Part shown: piece by piece, positions 46,139 through 55,646 of the stretch
Layout of the letters: each line of letters begins with the position of its first letter
Position numbering within the stretch: position 1 is the first letter of the stretch
Origin: Sphaerisporangium album
GTDB taxonomy: Bacteria > Actinomycetota > Actinomycetes > Streptosporangiales > Streptosporangiaceae
Assembly: GCF_003323745.1 (NCBI RefSeq)
Contig: NZ_QOIL01000001.1
Span: 372,001-436,000 of the forward strand
DNA: 64,000 bases
Direction of reading: 5' to 3'
Notes under the pieces: generated by a model
What the model was told of the DNA's origin: nothing
What the model saw: the letters and a program-made list of their open reading frames with translations, nothing else
Database searches by the model: none
Position numbers and translations under genes: made by a program

Positions 46139-47386
46139 GTGACAACGGCGATGGAGACGGGCATCGACCTCGCGGACCTCGCGTTCTGGCGCAGGCCGCC
46201 GCACGAGCGCGAGCGCGACTTCGCGCGGCTGCGCGCGCTGGACCGTCCGGTGTTCTTCGCCGAGCGCCGGGTGCCGCTGCTGCGCTCGGGCGCGGGCTTC
46301 CACGCGCTGGTGCGCCACGCCGACGTGGTCGAGGCCAGCCGCAACGCCAAGGTCTTCTCCAGCGAGCCGGCCGTGACCAACCCCGAGCCGCCGGGCTGGG
46401 TGAAGCACGTCTTCGGCGACTCGATGGTCAACCTGGACGACCCCCGGCACGCGCGCCTGCGCCGCATCGTCTCGCGCGCGTTCTCGCCCAAGATGCTCGC
46501 CCGGCTGGACTCGGGCATCCAGAAGGCCGCCGAGCGCATCGTGGACGACGTCGTGGAGCAGGGGCCCCGGGACTTCGTCGCGCAGGTCGCCGCCCGGCTG
46601 CCCATCAACGTCATCTGCGACATGATGGGCGTCCCCGACGGCATCCGCGCCCGGGTGCACGCGCACGTGGACGTCTCCACCGCCTACACGGGGGTGCGCA
46701 TGAGCCTGCCGCGCACGGTGGCGATGGCGGGCCGCAACATGGCGGCGCTCTTCGCCCTCCAGCGGCTGGTGATGCGGCTGGGACGCGAGCGCGCGCGCGA
46801 GCCCGCCGACGACCTGGTCTCGGCCCTGGTGAACGCCAACGTCGACGGCGAGCGGCTGACGCCGAAGGAACTCGGCTCTTTCTTCACGCTGCTGCTGGTC
46901 GCGGGCAACGAGACCGCGCGCAACACGATGGCGCACGGGCTCAAGCTGCTCACCGACAACCCCGGCGAGCGCGAGCGCCTGGCGGGCGACTTCGAGGCCC
47001 ACATCGGCGGGGCCATCGAGGAGACCGTCCGGTACGTCTCGCCCATCATGCAGTTCCGGCGCACGGTCACCGAGCCGTACGAGATGCGCGGGGTGCGGTT
47101 CGCGCCCGGCGACAAGGTGGTGCTGTTCTACGGCTCGGCCAACCGCGACGAGGAGGTCTTCCCGGACGCCGGCCGCTTCGACATCACCCGCAGGCCCAAC
47201 CCGCACGTCGGGTTCGGCGGCCCCGGGCCGCACTTCTGCCTCGGCGCCAACCTCGCGCGCCAGGAGATCAAGATCATGTACCGGGAGCTGTTCACCCGGC
47301 TGCCCGGCATCAGGTCCGTCGGCGAGCCCGAGCTGCTGCTGTCCAACTTCGACAACAGCGTCCGCGCGCAGGGCTTCGCCTTCTAG
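46139..47386 (+). CDS. Cytochrome P450
   Basis: A 415-aa bacterial soluble P450. The I-helix oxygen motif is LLLVAGNETARN, the K-helix ExxR is in EETVRYVSP, and the heme loop is GFGGPGPHFCLGANLARQE with Cys367. The substrate is unknown; the I-helix and overall start resemble CYP124/125/142-like steroid or fatty-acid hydroxylases, which is a guess from pattern only. No ferredoxin gene lies nearby. GTG start. Confidence 0.93.
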   Translation: MTTAMETGIDLADLAFWRRPPHERERDFARLRALDRPVFFAERRVPLLRSGAGFHALVRHADVVEASRNAKVFSSEPAVTNPEPPGWVKHVFGDSMVNLDDPRHARLRRIVSRAFSPKMLARLDSGIQKAAERIVDDVVEQGPRDFVAQVAARLPINVICDMMGVPDGIRARVHAHVDVSTAYTGVRMSLPRTVAMAGRNMAALFALQRLVMRLGRERAREPADDLVSALVNANVDGERLTPKELGSFFTLLLVAGNETARNTMAHGLKLLTDNPGERERLAGDFEAHIGGAIEETVRYVSPIMQFRRTVTEPYEMRGVRFAPGDKVVLFYGSANRDEEVFPDAGRFDITRRPNPHVGFGGPGPHFCLGANLARQEIKIMYRELFTRLPGIRSVGEPELLLSNFDNSVRAQGFAF

Positions 47387-47459
47387 CGCGACGGACGGCG
47401 GGCGCGAACGGCCGGGCCGCTCGCCGGGCGGTCCGGCTCCGCAGGTTAATGTCCGGTTC

Positions 47460-48596
47460 GTGGACATCGAAGACTTCAGCCTGGACCCGGCCGTCGCGCA
47501 CCTCAACCACGGCTCCTTCGGCGCGGCGCCCACCGCCGTGCACGACCGGCAGGACGAGCTGCGCCGCGAGGCCGAGCGCGACCCCGACGTGTTCTTCGCC
47601 ACCGTCCTGGACCGCATCGCCAAGGCCAGGGACGAGGTCGCCGCGTTCCTGGGCGCCGCCCCCGAGGGCCTCTCGTTCGTGCACAACGTCACCGAGGGCG
47701 TGGCGATCGCGCTGAACAGCGTGCCGCTCGCGCCGGGCGACGAGATCCTCATCGGCGACCACGTCTACGGCGCGGTCGAGATCGCCGCGCGCCGCAGGGC
47801 GGAGCGCACGGGCGCCGAGGTGGTCAAGGTGACGCTCCCCGGCGGCTCCGACGGCGACTGGACGGGTGCCGACGCGGCCGCGGCGTTCCTCGGCGCCGTC
47901 ACCCCCCGGACGAAGGTCGCCGTCTTCGACCAGATCACCTCCAACACCGCGCGGCTGCTGCCGGCGCGCGACCTGGTGGAGGCGCTGCGCGCCCGCGGCG
48001 TCGTCACGATCGTGGACGCCGCGCACGCGCCCGGCATGCTCGATGTGGACGTCAGCGAGATCGGCGCCGACTTCTGGACCGGCAACCTGCACAAATGGGC
48101 GTTCGCCCCCCGCTCGTCGGGCGTGCTCGCGGTGGACCCGGCGTGGCGCGAGCGGGTGGAGCCGCTCATCCCCTCCTTCTACCTGGGCGACGGCTTCCCG
48201 AGGAGCCTCGAGTTCCAGGGCACCCGCGACTACACGGCCTGGCTCGCCGCGCCGTACGGCATCCGGCTGCTGGACGGGCTCGGCGCGAACGCCGTGCGCT
48301 CCCGCAACGCCGCGCTGGCCGCGCGCGGGCAGGAGATCGTCGCGGCGGGCACGGGCCTGCGGCCGTGGCGGGCGGACCCGGAGCTGTCCATGCGCGTCCT
48401 GCGCCTGCCCGAGGGCGTCGCCGTCACCCACCCCCGGGCGGAGGCGCTGTCGGCCGAGATCTTCCGGCGGTTCCAGGTCAGGGCCGGGGTGAAACCGTGG
48501 CCCGGCGCGGGCCTGGTGCGCCTGTCCGCGCAGGTCTACAACACCGAGCGGGACTTCGAGCGCCTCGCGGATGGTCTGCGGCGGATCCTCACCTGA
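47460..48596 (+). CDS. Class V aminotransferase-fold PLP enzyme (isopenicillin-N-epimerase-like)
   Basis: A 378-aa fold-type I PLP enzyme. It starts with the family pattern VAHLNHGSFGAAP, has VDAAHAPGML (PLP Asp) and the Schiff-base Lys in TGNLHKWAFAP. Despite the family name, no beta-lactam genes are present, so a general C-S lyase, desulfurase or epimerase role is equally possible. Starts with GTG 47460, 73 bp after the P450. Confidence 0.88.
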   Translation: MDIEDFSLDPAVAHLNHGSFGAAPTAVHDRQDELRREAERDPDVFFATVLDRIAKARDEVAAFLGAAPEGLSFVHNVTEGVAIALNSVPLAPGDEILIGDHVYGAVEIAARRRAERTGAEVVKVTLPGGSDGDWTGADAAAAFLGAVTPRTKVAVFDQITSNTARLLPARDLVEALRARGVVTIVDAAHAPGMLDVDVSEIGADFWTGNLHKWAFAPRSSGVLAVDPAWRERVEPLIPSFYLGDGFPRSLEFQGTRDYTAWLAAPYGIRLLDGLGANAVRSRNAALAARGQEIVAAGTGLRPWRADPELSMRVLRLPEGVAVTHPRAEALSAEIFRRFQVRAGVKPWPGAGLVRLSAQVYNTERDFERLADGLRRILT

Positions 48597-48677
48597 CGAC
48601 CTCGACCGGCCCGCAGGGACTGGGCCGCAAGGACTGGGCCGCCCGGTGATCGGGCGGACGGGCCGCCGAGCCCCGGG

Positions 48678-49379
48678 TCACTCCTCGATGGCCCCGCCGA
48701 CCGCGCGCAGGTGGTCGCGGAAGGTCAGGGACGGCTGCCCCGAGCGCGCCTGGAGGTAGGCGCCGAACCCGACCTGCTCGCGCAGGGACACGCCCAGGCG
48801 GATCCGGTCGGCCTGCCGCCGCTCGGCGTCGCGGATCGTCTCGGCGAGCGGGAACAGGTCCCCGGCCGCGGCGGCCGGGATGAGCAGCACGCCGTCGTCG
48901 TCGGCCAGGGCCACGTCCTCACGGCTCACCGTCCACTCGCCCACCATGGCCGCCTCCAGCGCGCCCGGCGGCCGTTCGTCCAGCCGCAGCGGGCCGGTCG
49001 GGATCGCGCCCAGGCTGAACACCGGCAGCCCGATCGCCCGGATGTCGGCGGTGTCGCGGTGCAGGCCCCAGACGACGATGCCCGCCAGCCCGGCGGCCCG
49101 CGCCTCCAGGACCACCAGGTCGCCGACGCAGGCCTCGTCTGTCCGCCCGCCGTTGTCGACCACCAGCACGTCGCCGGGCGCGGCCCGCTCGAACGCCTCC
49201 AGGAAGACGTCGACGCTGCCGGCGTGCACCGCGGGCGCCACGCGGCCGGCCAGGCGCCCGCCCGGCGCCACGGCGGTCAGCGACGCGCAGCGCACCGGCA
49301 CGCGGGCGCGGATGCACGCGTCGGCCAGATGGGCGGTGGTCAGCGTCGCGAACCGCCGCTGAAGCTCCTCGTGGTCCAT
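48678..49379 (-). CDS. RraA-like / HMG-aldolase family protein
   Basis: A 233-aa protein of the RraA family: HLADACIRARVPV, PGDVLVVDNGG, a metal-site-like GIVVWGLHRDTADIRAIGLPVFS and DDDGVLLIP. Members are either RNase E regulators or class II pyruvate aldolases; the WGLHRD segment replaces the common GxxRD, and the lone Arg-Asp pair keeps an aldolase role possible. Confidence 0.87.
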   Translation of the reverse strand: MDHEELQRRFATLTTAHLADACIRARVPVRCASLTAVAPGGRLAGRVAPAVHAGSVDVFLEAFERAAPGDVLVVDNGGRTDEACVGDLVVLEARAAGLAGIVVWGLHRDTADIRAIGLPVFSLGAIPTGPLRLDERPPGALEAAMVGEWTVSREDVALADDDGVLLIPAAAAGDLFPLAETIRDAERRQADRIRLGVSLREQVGFGAYLQARSGQPSLTFRDHLRAVGGAIEE

Positions 49380-49469
49380 GCCATCTCCCGTCGTCTCATG
49401 CGGTGTCTCTGGAAGCGCGGCGCCCCGGGAGGCCGTGCCGCGTGGAACCCGCCCCGGAGGGGCGGCGTC

Positions 49470-50111
49470 TCAGATGGCGTTGATGAGGGCCGGGGCGCGC
49501 TCGGCGCGGCTGAGCGCCCGCAGCACGTTCACCGGCCCGTGGCGGCGGACCGCCAGGCGCGACAGCAGGCCGATCACGGTGTCGACGGCGCCCGGGTCCA
49601 GCGGGGGCGTCGGGACGCCGACGCTGACCGCCAGGTCGTCGGAGTGCACCGCCAGCTCCATCATGCGGGTGACCAGCAGGTCGTCGAGCGTCAGCGACCA
49701 CGGCCCTCACAGCGGGAGGCGCACCGGCCGGTCCGGCGCCACCCCCGGCAGGGTGCCGGCCAGCTCCTTGACGACGGCGTCCACCCGCGCCGTCAGCGCC
49801 GCGGGGCCCTGCGCCGCGACCTCCTCGCCGCCGTCGCGGATCCGCACGTTGAACTCGTCGTCAACGGGGGCGCCGTTCCACTTGGCGCGGTCGTAGTGGT
49901 CCAGCAGGGAGATGGTCCGCTCCCGCGCCTCCGGCCCGGCGAGGATCGGCGGCAGGGCGAGCACCTGATAGGCGAGGTGCCCGGCGAGCCCGCTCACACG
50001 GAACTCCGGCAGTGCGCTCGGCGCGTCCCAGGCCGCGGCCACGGCCGGCTCGCGGAGCAGCCCCGCCGCCGAGCGGGCCGTGGCCAGGAAGTCGTCTCTG
50101 ATACCGGTCAT
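49470..50111 (-). pseudogene. Maleylpyruvate isomerase-family (mycothiol-dependent) gene broken by in-frame TGA
   Basis: The frame from ATG 50111 (AGGAG upstream) encodes an N-terminal DinB-type helical bundle with GLAGHLAYQVLALPP. It stops at a TGA at 49709-49707 (codon 135) and then continues in the same frame for about 78 more codons with clear homology (LTLDDLLVTRMMELAVHSDD, then AVDTVIGLLSRLAVRRHG). The family usually has a Trp near the interrupted point (an LP-W-GPW-like stretch), so a TGG-to-TGA change is likely. It is a single nonsense mutation rather than a frameshift. Confidence 0.8.
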
Positions 50112-50427
50112 CCCGCACTCTCCTCGTGTGCCTCGTCCCTGACCCGGTCGCGACGCCGGGGACGTCGGCGGCGCCGGGCCACGTCGACCGGCCCGGACGA
50201 ACCGAACCGGGCCGGCGATGCCCGTGCCGTGACCCTGGTTTCCGGACCCCTGACATCCCCCGGCCCCGAGAAGGCTCATGCTACGCCCGATCTTCGGCCT
50301 GCCCGGCGGCGCGGCGCCCCCACGGCCCCCCGGGACGGGCCGGCCGTCCCACGCGGTTCGCATACACGCGGCTGACATCCCCATCACCAGCGCTATGCGA
50401 TCATTCTGCTACTTGTAGTGATCAGTC
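50112..50427. promoter_or_regulatory. Divergent gap upstream of the lpqS-like gene, with dyad
   Basis: This 316-bp gap between divergent genes contains the palindrome CTACTTGTAG (50409-50418), ten bases before the ATG of the lpqS-like gene. The gene has no obvious Shine-Dalgarno. The dyad resembles sites read by BlaI/CopY-type repressors, but that is only a resemblance. No gene is seen in the gap. Confidence 0.4.
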
Positions 50428-50811
50428 ATGGATGTCACGGGGCGGTGCGCGGGAAGGCCACGCTGGGCGGCGTGGCTGGCCGTGCTGGTCGGGATCGTCA
50501 CCCTGGCGCACCTGTGGGCGCACGCCACCGCCCCGCACCACCGTCCCGCCCCGCCGGGCGTGCTGGTGGTGGACTCGTGCGCGGATCACCCGGCGCACGA
50601 CCACCGTGACCGGTCGGCCCATCCCGAGGCGTTCATGCTGCCCGGCTGGGACTGCGCGGTCAGCGTCCAGACGCCGCTCGCGCTCGTCCCGCCCAGCGCG
50701 GCCGGGGAACCCGTCCGCGTCACCCCGCCGGGGACCTCCAGCCGCGCCCCGCCCCGCGACCACCGCGGGCGGGCCGTGTCGACCCACACGCTCGAGATCT
50801 GCCGCCGCTGA
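50428..50811 (+). CDS. LpqS-like small His-rich membrane or secreted protein
   Basis: A 127-aa protein with one N-terminal hydrophobic segment ([18 protein letters not shown]), then His-rich stretches ([27 protein letters not shown]) and a C-terminal LEICRR. The layout (short hydrophobic start, His clusters, Cys near the end) matches mycobacterial LpqS, a copper-regulated envelope protein, and the next two genes match the genes that follow lpqS there. There is no lipobox Cys here. Role inferred as copper binding or handling. Confidence 0.6.
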   Translation: MDVTGRCAGRPRWAAWLAVLVGIVTLAHLWAHATAPHHRPAPPGVLVVDSCADHPAHDHRDRSAHPEAFMLPGWDCAVSVQTPLALVPPSAAGEPVRVTPPGTSSRAPPRDHRGRAVSTHTLEICRR

Positions 50812-50914
50812 TGGCCCGGCGAGCCGCTGTCCTTCCCGGCAGCGGGCTCGTTCGCCGTGCCGATCCATCAGCGACGCCGGCACGACGCCGTGCCGGAGAG
50901 AGCGTGCGTCAATC

Positions 50915-51970
50915 ATGTCGATCCTGTCATCCGCCATCTCGGCTCCCAGCCTGTCCCATCTGGTGGGCAACACCCCGGTCTGCCGGATCTCCGAACCGTT
51001 CGCCACCGGTGGGCGGGGGTTCTGGGCCAAGCTGGAAGGCGCCAACCCCGGCGGCCTCAAAGACCGTGCCGCCCTGCACATCGTCGAACGCGCCCGGATG
51101 GGCGGCGAGCTGGCCCCCGGAGCGATGATCGTCGAATCCACCTCCGGGACGTTCGGGCTGGGGCTCGCGCTGGCCGCCATCGCCCACGGCCACCCGCTCA
51201 CCGTGGTGTCCGACCCCGGCATGGAACCCATCGTCCACGGGCTGCTGGCCGCCTACGGCGCCCGCGTGGACACCGTCACCGTCCCGCATCCGACCGGCGG
51301 ATGGCAGCGCGCCCGGCTGGAGCGGGTGCGGCGGCTGCTCGCCGCCCACCCCGGCGCCTACTGTCCCCGCCAGTACGACAACCCCGACAACGTCGACGCC
51401 TACGCCCCCCTGGCCGGCGAGCTGATCAACCAGATCGGCCGCGTGGACGTGCTGGTGTGCAGCGTCGGCACGGGCGGGCACTCGGCCGGTGTCACCCGGG
51501 TGCTGCGCCGCCTCTACCCCGACATGACGGTGGCCGGCGTCGACTCGGTCGGCTCCACCATCTTCGGGCAGCCCGCGCGGCCCCGGCTGATGCGCGGCCT
51601 GGGCAGCAGCATCCGCCCGGCGAACGTCGCCCACGACCTGTTCGACGAGGTGCACTGGGTCGCGCCGCACGAGGCGGTGTGGGCCTGCCGCACCCTGGCC
51701 GCCACCCACTACACCACCGGCGGCTGGAGCGTCGGGGCCGTCACCGTCGTGGCCTCCTGGTACGCCCGCACCCTGCCGCCCGAGGCGCGGATCGTCGCGG
51801 TGTTCCCCGACGGCCCGGCTCGCTACCACACCACCATCTACGACGACGCGTACTGCCGCGGGCACGGTCTTCTCGGCCGTCCGCCCGCCGCCGAGCCCGA
51901 CGAGATCAAGCATCCCGCCGAGGCCGAGGTCACCCGCTGGACCCGATGCGCGATGGCGGTGAGCGCCTGA
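50915..51970 (+). CDS. CysK2-like PLP-dependent cysteine synthase family enzyme
   Basis: A 351-aa fold-type II PLP enzyme. The Schiff-base Lys (Lys49) is in [10 protein letters not shown], one residue shorter than the NPGGSVKDR of CysK. The substrate loop reads [12 protein letters not shown] rather than TSGNTG, and the phosphate loop is VGTGGHSAG. These deviations are shared by the CysK2 (Rv0848) type of mycobacteria, which makes S-sulfocysteine from O-phosphoserine and thiosulfate. It sits between the LpqS-like gene and an MFS gene, as in that locus. The exact substrate here is not shown. Confidence 0.75.
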   Translation: MSILSSAISAPSLSHLVGNTPVCRISEPFATGGRGFWAKLEGANPGGLKDRAALHIVERARMGGELAPGAMIVESTSGTFGLGLALAAIAHGHPLTVVSDPGMEPIVHGLLAAYGARVDTVTVPHPTGGWQRARLERVRRLLAAHPGAYCPRQYDNPDNVDAYAPLAGELINQIGRVDVLVCSVGTGGHSAGVTRVLRRLYPDMTVAGVDSVGSTIFGQPARPRLMRGLGSSIRPANVAHDLFDEVHWVAPHEAVWACRTLAATHYTTGGWSVGAVTVVASWYARTLPPEARIVAVFPDGPARYHTTIYDDAYCRGHGLLGRPPAAEPDEIKHPAEAEVTRWTRCAMAVSA

Positions 51971-53211
51971 TGTGGCGGCGCCTGCGCTCCTTCGACCGCA
52001 GCGTCCGGCTGCTCATGCTGAACCAGCTCGCCATCAACGTCGGCTTCTACATGCTGATGCCGTACCTGGCCGGGCATCTGTCCACCGGCCTCGGCATGGC
52101 CGCCTGGACCGTCGGGCTCGTGCTGGGCGTGCGCAATCTGTCCCAGCAGGGCCTGTTCCTGCTCGGAGGCACGCTGGCCGACCGGCTCGGCTACAAACCC
52201 GTCATCGTCGCCGGCTGCCTGCTGCGCACCGCCGGGTTCGCGCTGCTCGCCTTCGTCGACACCCTGCCCGCGCTGCTGGCGGCCTCGGCGATGACCGGGT
52301 TCGCCGGAGCGTTGTTCAACCCGGCGGTCCGCGCCTACCTCGCCCACGACGCGGGCGAGCGCCGTCTGGAGGCGTTCGCCCTGTTCAACGTCTTCTACCA
52401 GGCGGGCATCCTCGCCGGCCCGCTCATCGGGCTGGCACTGGTCGGCGTGGACTTCCGGCTGGTGTGCCTGGTCGCCGCGGCCGTCTTCGCCCTGCTGACC
52501 GTGCTGCAGCTCTTCGCCCTGCCCGTGTGCCGCACGGCCACCCCGTCCACGCGCGGCGTGCTGCGCGACTGGCGCACGGTCGCGGGCAACCGGCCGTTCG
52601 TGCTGTTCGCGCTGGCCATGGCCGGATCCTACGTGCTGTCGTTCCAGATCTACCTCGCCCTGCCGCTGGCACTGGGAAGCACCGGCGCGGTCGGGCTCGT
52701 GTTCGTGGTCTCCGGGGTCGTGGCCGTCGCCGGGCAACTGCGCGTCACCGACTGGGCCCGGCGGCGGTGGACCGCGCCGCAGGCGATGACCCGCGGCCTG
52801 GCGCTCATGGCGGCGGCCTTCGTCCCCATGGTCCTGCACGCCGCGGCATGGCCCCAATCGGCTCCGCTCCGGCTGGGCGCCGTACTGACCTGCACCGTGG
52901 TGCTCACCGTGGCGACCACGCTGACCTACCCCTTCGAGATGGATACGGTGGTCGCCTTGTCGGGCGACCGGCTGGTCGCCACCCACTACGGCCTCTACAA
53001 CACCGTCGCCGGAATCGGTATCACCCTGGGCAACCTGCTCACCGGCGCCCTGCTCGGCGCCGCGCCTCGCGCGCTGCCGTGGCTGGTGCTGTCGGCACTC
53101 GGGCTGGCGTGCGCGGTCGCCGTGGAAACGCTGAACCGCCGCGGACCGGCCGGCCCGACGCGGTTCCCGGCACGACGTCCCGTACTGAAGGGGGCGCCCC
53201 GGGCTGGTTAG
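51970..53211 (+). CDS. MFS transporter
   Basis: A 413-aa MFS protein with about 12 hydrophobic segments. The loop 2-3 signature is GGTLADRLGYKPVIV, and the first helix starts LMLNQLAINVGFYMLMPYLAG. Its ATG overlaps the stop of the CysK2-like gene by one base (TGATG). In mycobacteria the gene after cysK2 (Rv0849) is also an MFS exporter in the copper regulon. The cargo is unknown; a small thiol or amino acid is plausible. Confidence 0.9.
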   Translation: MWRRLRSFDRSVRLLMLNQLAINVGFYMLMPYLAGHLSTGLGMAAWTVGLVLGVRNLSQQGLFLLGGTLADRLGYKPVIVAGCLLRTAGFALLAFVDTLPALLAASAMTGFAGALFNPAVRAYLAHDAGERRLEAFALFNVFYQAGILAGPLIGLALVGVDFRLVCLVAAAVFALLTVLQLFALPVCRTATPSTRGVLRDWRTVAGNRPFVLFALAMAGSYVLSFQIYLALPLALGSTGAVGLVFVVSGVVAVAGQLRVTDWARRRWTAPQAMTRGLALMAAAFVPMVLHAAAWPQSAPLRLGAVLTCTVVLTVATTLTYPFEMDTVVALSGDRLVATHYGLYNTVAGIGITLGNLLTGALLGAAPRALPWLVLSALGLACAVAVETLNRRGPAGPTRFPARRPVLKGAPRAG

Positions 53212-53361
53212 GCGTGTCCGGACCGCACGGGGCACGGCGAACGCCACGCCGACGCCGCGTCGAATGCCGCCGCCGACCGGGGATTCCACCCAGACTGGAA
53301 GCGGGTCCGCACCCGGGGTGCGAGATCAGCCGGATGGCCGCTGACGCGCGTGGAGAGTTCG

Positions 53362-54702
53362 ATGGTCCTGTCCCGACGAGAGATGATCGCGCGACTGGGC
53401 GCGCTGGCGTCGGGCCCGCCCATGAGCGCGATGACCGTGCGGGAGGGCCCGCCGGCGGGGCGCCCGGCCGTCCCGGAGGCGCCGGTCGTCCCCGCCGGTG
53501 TGGCGCCCGGACGGCTCGCCGAGGACGAGCGCTTCTGGGCGGGGGTCGCCGCCCGCTTCCGGGTGAGCGCCGAGTTCGTCAATCTGGAGAACGGTTATTA
53601 CGGGATCATGCCCGAGCCGGTGCGGCGGGCCTACCACCGCAACGTCGACCTGCTGAACGAGAACAGCTCCCGCCTGCTGCGCACCACCTACAAGGCCCGG
53701 GCCGACGGGATCCGGCGGCGCGTCGCCGAGGTCGTGGGCGCCTCCGCCGACGAGATCGCCCTGACCCGCGGCGGCACCGAGGCCCTGCAGACGCTGATCG
53801 GCGGCTACAACCGCCTGCGTCCGGGTGACGCCGTCATGTACGCCGACCTGGACTACCACAGCGCCCAGTACGCCATGAACTGGCTGAGCGACCGGCGGGG
53901 CGTGCGCGTCGAGCGTGTCGTCATCCCCGAACCGGCGACCCGCCAGGCGGTGCTCGACACCTACGAGCGCGCGCTGGACGAGCACCCCAAGGTGCGGTTG
54001 CTGCTGCTCAGCCACATGAACAACCGCACCGGCCTGGTCGTGCCGGTCCGCGAGATCGTCGCCATGGCCCGCCACCGGGGCGTGGACGTGATCGTCGACG
54101 CCGCCCACTCCTGGGGCCAGCTCCACTTCACGGTCGACGACCTCGACGCCGACTTCGCGGTGTTCTCCCTGCACAAGTGGATGGGCGCGCCCCTGGGGTC
54201 GGGCTTCGCCTACATCCGGAAGCACCGCCTGGCCGACGTCGACGCGGCCTTCGCCGACGAGACCTATCCGGCCGGTGACATCCGCTCCCGGGTGCATTCG
54301 GGCACCATGGACGTCGCGCCGATCCTCACCGTCGGGGCCGCCCTGGACTTCCACGGCGCGCTGGGGGCCGCAGCCAAACAGGCCCGCCTGCGATACCTGC
54401 GCGACCGCTGGGTCCGCCAGGTGCGCGACATCAAGGGCATGCAGATCCTCACCCCCGACGAGCCGGGCATGTACGGCGCGATCACGTCCTTCCGCCTGGC
54501 CGGGCGGACCAGCGCGGCCGACAACCTCGCCATCGCCGACCATCTGATGGACAAGCACCGCATCTTCACCGTGCAGCGCGGCGGCGTGACGGCGGGTGGC
54601 TGCGTGCGCGTCACCCCCGCTCTGTTCACCACGGCCGACCACGTCGACCGCCTCGCCGCCGCGCTGCACGACCTCCCTCCGGCCCTGCGCCGGCGCGCCT
54701 GA
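53362..54702 (+). CDS. Tat-tagged class V aminotransferase-fold PLP enzyme
   Basis: A 446-aa fold-type I PLP enzyme similar to isopenicillin-N-epimerase-like proteins. The N-terminus has a twin-arginine motif (LSRREMIARLGALASG), which suggests export, followed by the core: FVNLENGYYGIMP, VDAAHSWGQLHF (PLP Asp) and the Schiff-base Lys in FSLHKWMGAPLG. Reaction unknown; C-S lyase, desulfurase or epimerase chemistry all fit. GGAG 5 bases before ATG 53362 decides the start. It lies downstream of the MFS gene by 150 bp and is probably part of the same locus. Confidence 0.85.
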   Translation: MVLSRREMIARLGALASGPPMSAMTVREGPPAGRPAVPEAPVVPAGVAPGRLAEDERFWAGVAARFRVSAEFVNLENGYYGIMPEPVRRAYHRNVDLLNENSSRLLRTTYKARADGIRRRVAEVVGASADEIALTRGGTEALQTLIGGYNRLRPGDAVMYADLDYHSAQYAMNWLSDRRGVRVERVVIPEPATRQAVLDTYERALDEHPKVRLLLLSHMNNRTGLVVPVREIVAMARHRGVDVIVDAAHSWGQLHFTVDDLDADFAVFSLHKWMGAPLGSGFAYIRKHRLADVDAAFADETYPAGDIRSRVHSGTMDVAPILTVGAALDFHGALGAAAKQARLRYLRDRWVRQVRDIKGMQILTPDEPGMYGAITSFRLAGRTSAADNLAIADHLMDKHRIFTVQRGGVTAGGCVRVTPALFTTADHVDRLAAALHDLPPALRRRA

Positions 54703-54978
54703 CACCGCCGGACCGTTCCCGGACGCGCTGAACCGGAATCCGCTCAGCCGCGTCGACCACACCGTGAAGCGAAGGTCGTCCTGACTCCGGCGCGGTGGCG
54801 GGCGGCGTCCGCGCCGGCCGTATCACGGGCGGCCGGGGGGCCGTGCGAGCGGGACGATGCGTGTAGAAAGGGGACGGGAGTCCACACGGCCGGGCGCCCG
54901 GACGGTCTTCCGCCCAGGGGTCCGGGGCTCTCACCCCCGCAGGGCGCTTCGCGGCGCCCGACACCCGAAGGAGCACCA

Positions 54979-55554
54979 GTGCCCGCGCACTTCTCGTTGA
55001 CGGAGACCGAGGACGCGGTGAACCGCCGCCTCGGGTCTATGCCGATCAGCCGCGAGGCACTGGTCGCCGTGTCCAACCTGCATCGCGCCGCCGCGGCGGT
55101 TCGCCAGCACCTGGAGAACTCCGCGCTGCGGGTCGCCGCCCTGACGTGGAGCGCGTTCGTCGTGCTCTGGGTGGTGTGGATCTGGGAGGAGATCGAGACA
55201 CGGCACGTCGCGGCCGAGGCGGGCATCTCCAAGGGCACGCTGACCGGCATCATCAAGACCCTGGAGTCGCGCGGCCTGGTGCGGCGGCGTCAGCACCCCG
55301 ACGACGGCAGGCTGGCGCTGCTGCGCCTGACCCCCGAGGGACTGGCGCTGATGGAGCGGCTGTTCCCCGCGTTCAACGAGGAGGAAGCGTTCGTCGTCGA
55401 GGCGCTGGACGGGGAGGAGTCGGCGCGCCTGGCCGACACCCTCCGCCGGATCGTCACGCACCTGGAGGAACACGGCGAGGACCGCCGCGCCCACCTGCGC
55501 GCCAAGACCCCGCTGCCCCCGCGCAGGGGCGGCCGCCGCCGTACGACGACCTGA
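54979..55554 (+). CDS. MarR-family regulator
   Basis: A 191-aa MarR regulator: a winged HTH (about 70-135; ETRHVAAEAGISKGTLTGII, then LVRRRQHPDDGRLALLRLT wing) and long dimer helices. It ends with a basic Arg-rich tail. AAGGAG six bases before the GTG at 54979. It may regulate the adjacent PLP/MFS locus, which is inference. Confidence 0.9.
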   Translation: MPAHFSLTETEDAVNRRLGSMPISREALVAVSNLHRAAAAVRQHLENSALRVAALTWSAFVVLWVVWIWEEIETRHVAAEAGISKGTLTGIIKTLESRGLVRRRQHPDDGRLALLRLTPEGLALMERLFPAFNEEEAFVVEALDGEESARLADTLRRIVTHLEEHGEDRRAHLRAKTPLPPRRGGRRRTTT

Positions 55555-55646
55555 GCCGGCGTGCGGCCCGGCCCACCGCACGAGCCCGGCGGCCCGCGCC
55601 GTGAGGTACACGGGCGTGGCCGCCGGGCGCGGACGCCCGGGGACGG

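Noticed and set aside
46139-48596. P450 plus isopenicillin-N-epimerase-like gene as a beta-lactam biosynthetic cluster
   Set aside because: No ACV synthetase, IPNS or other beta-lactam gene is present; the epimerase name covers a broad PLP family.
49707-49709. Selenocysteine at the in-frame TGA
   Set aside because: The surrounding family has Trp, not Cys or Sec, near this position, and no SECIS-like hairpin is evident directly after it.
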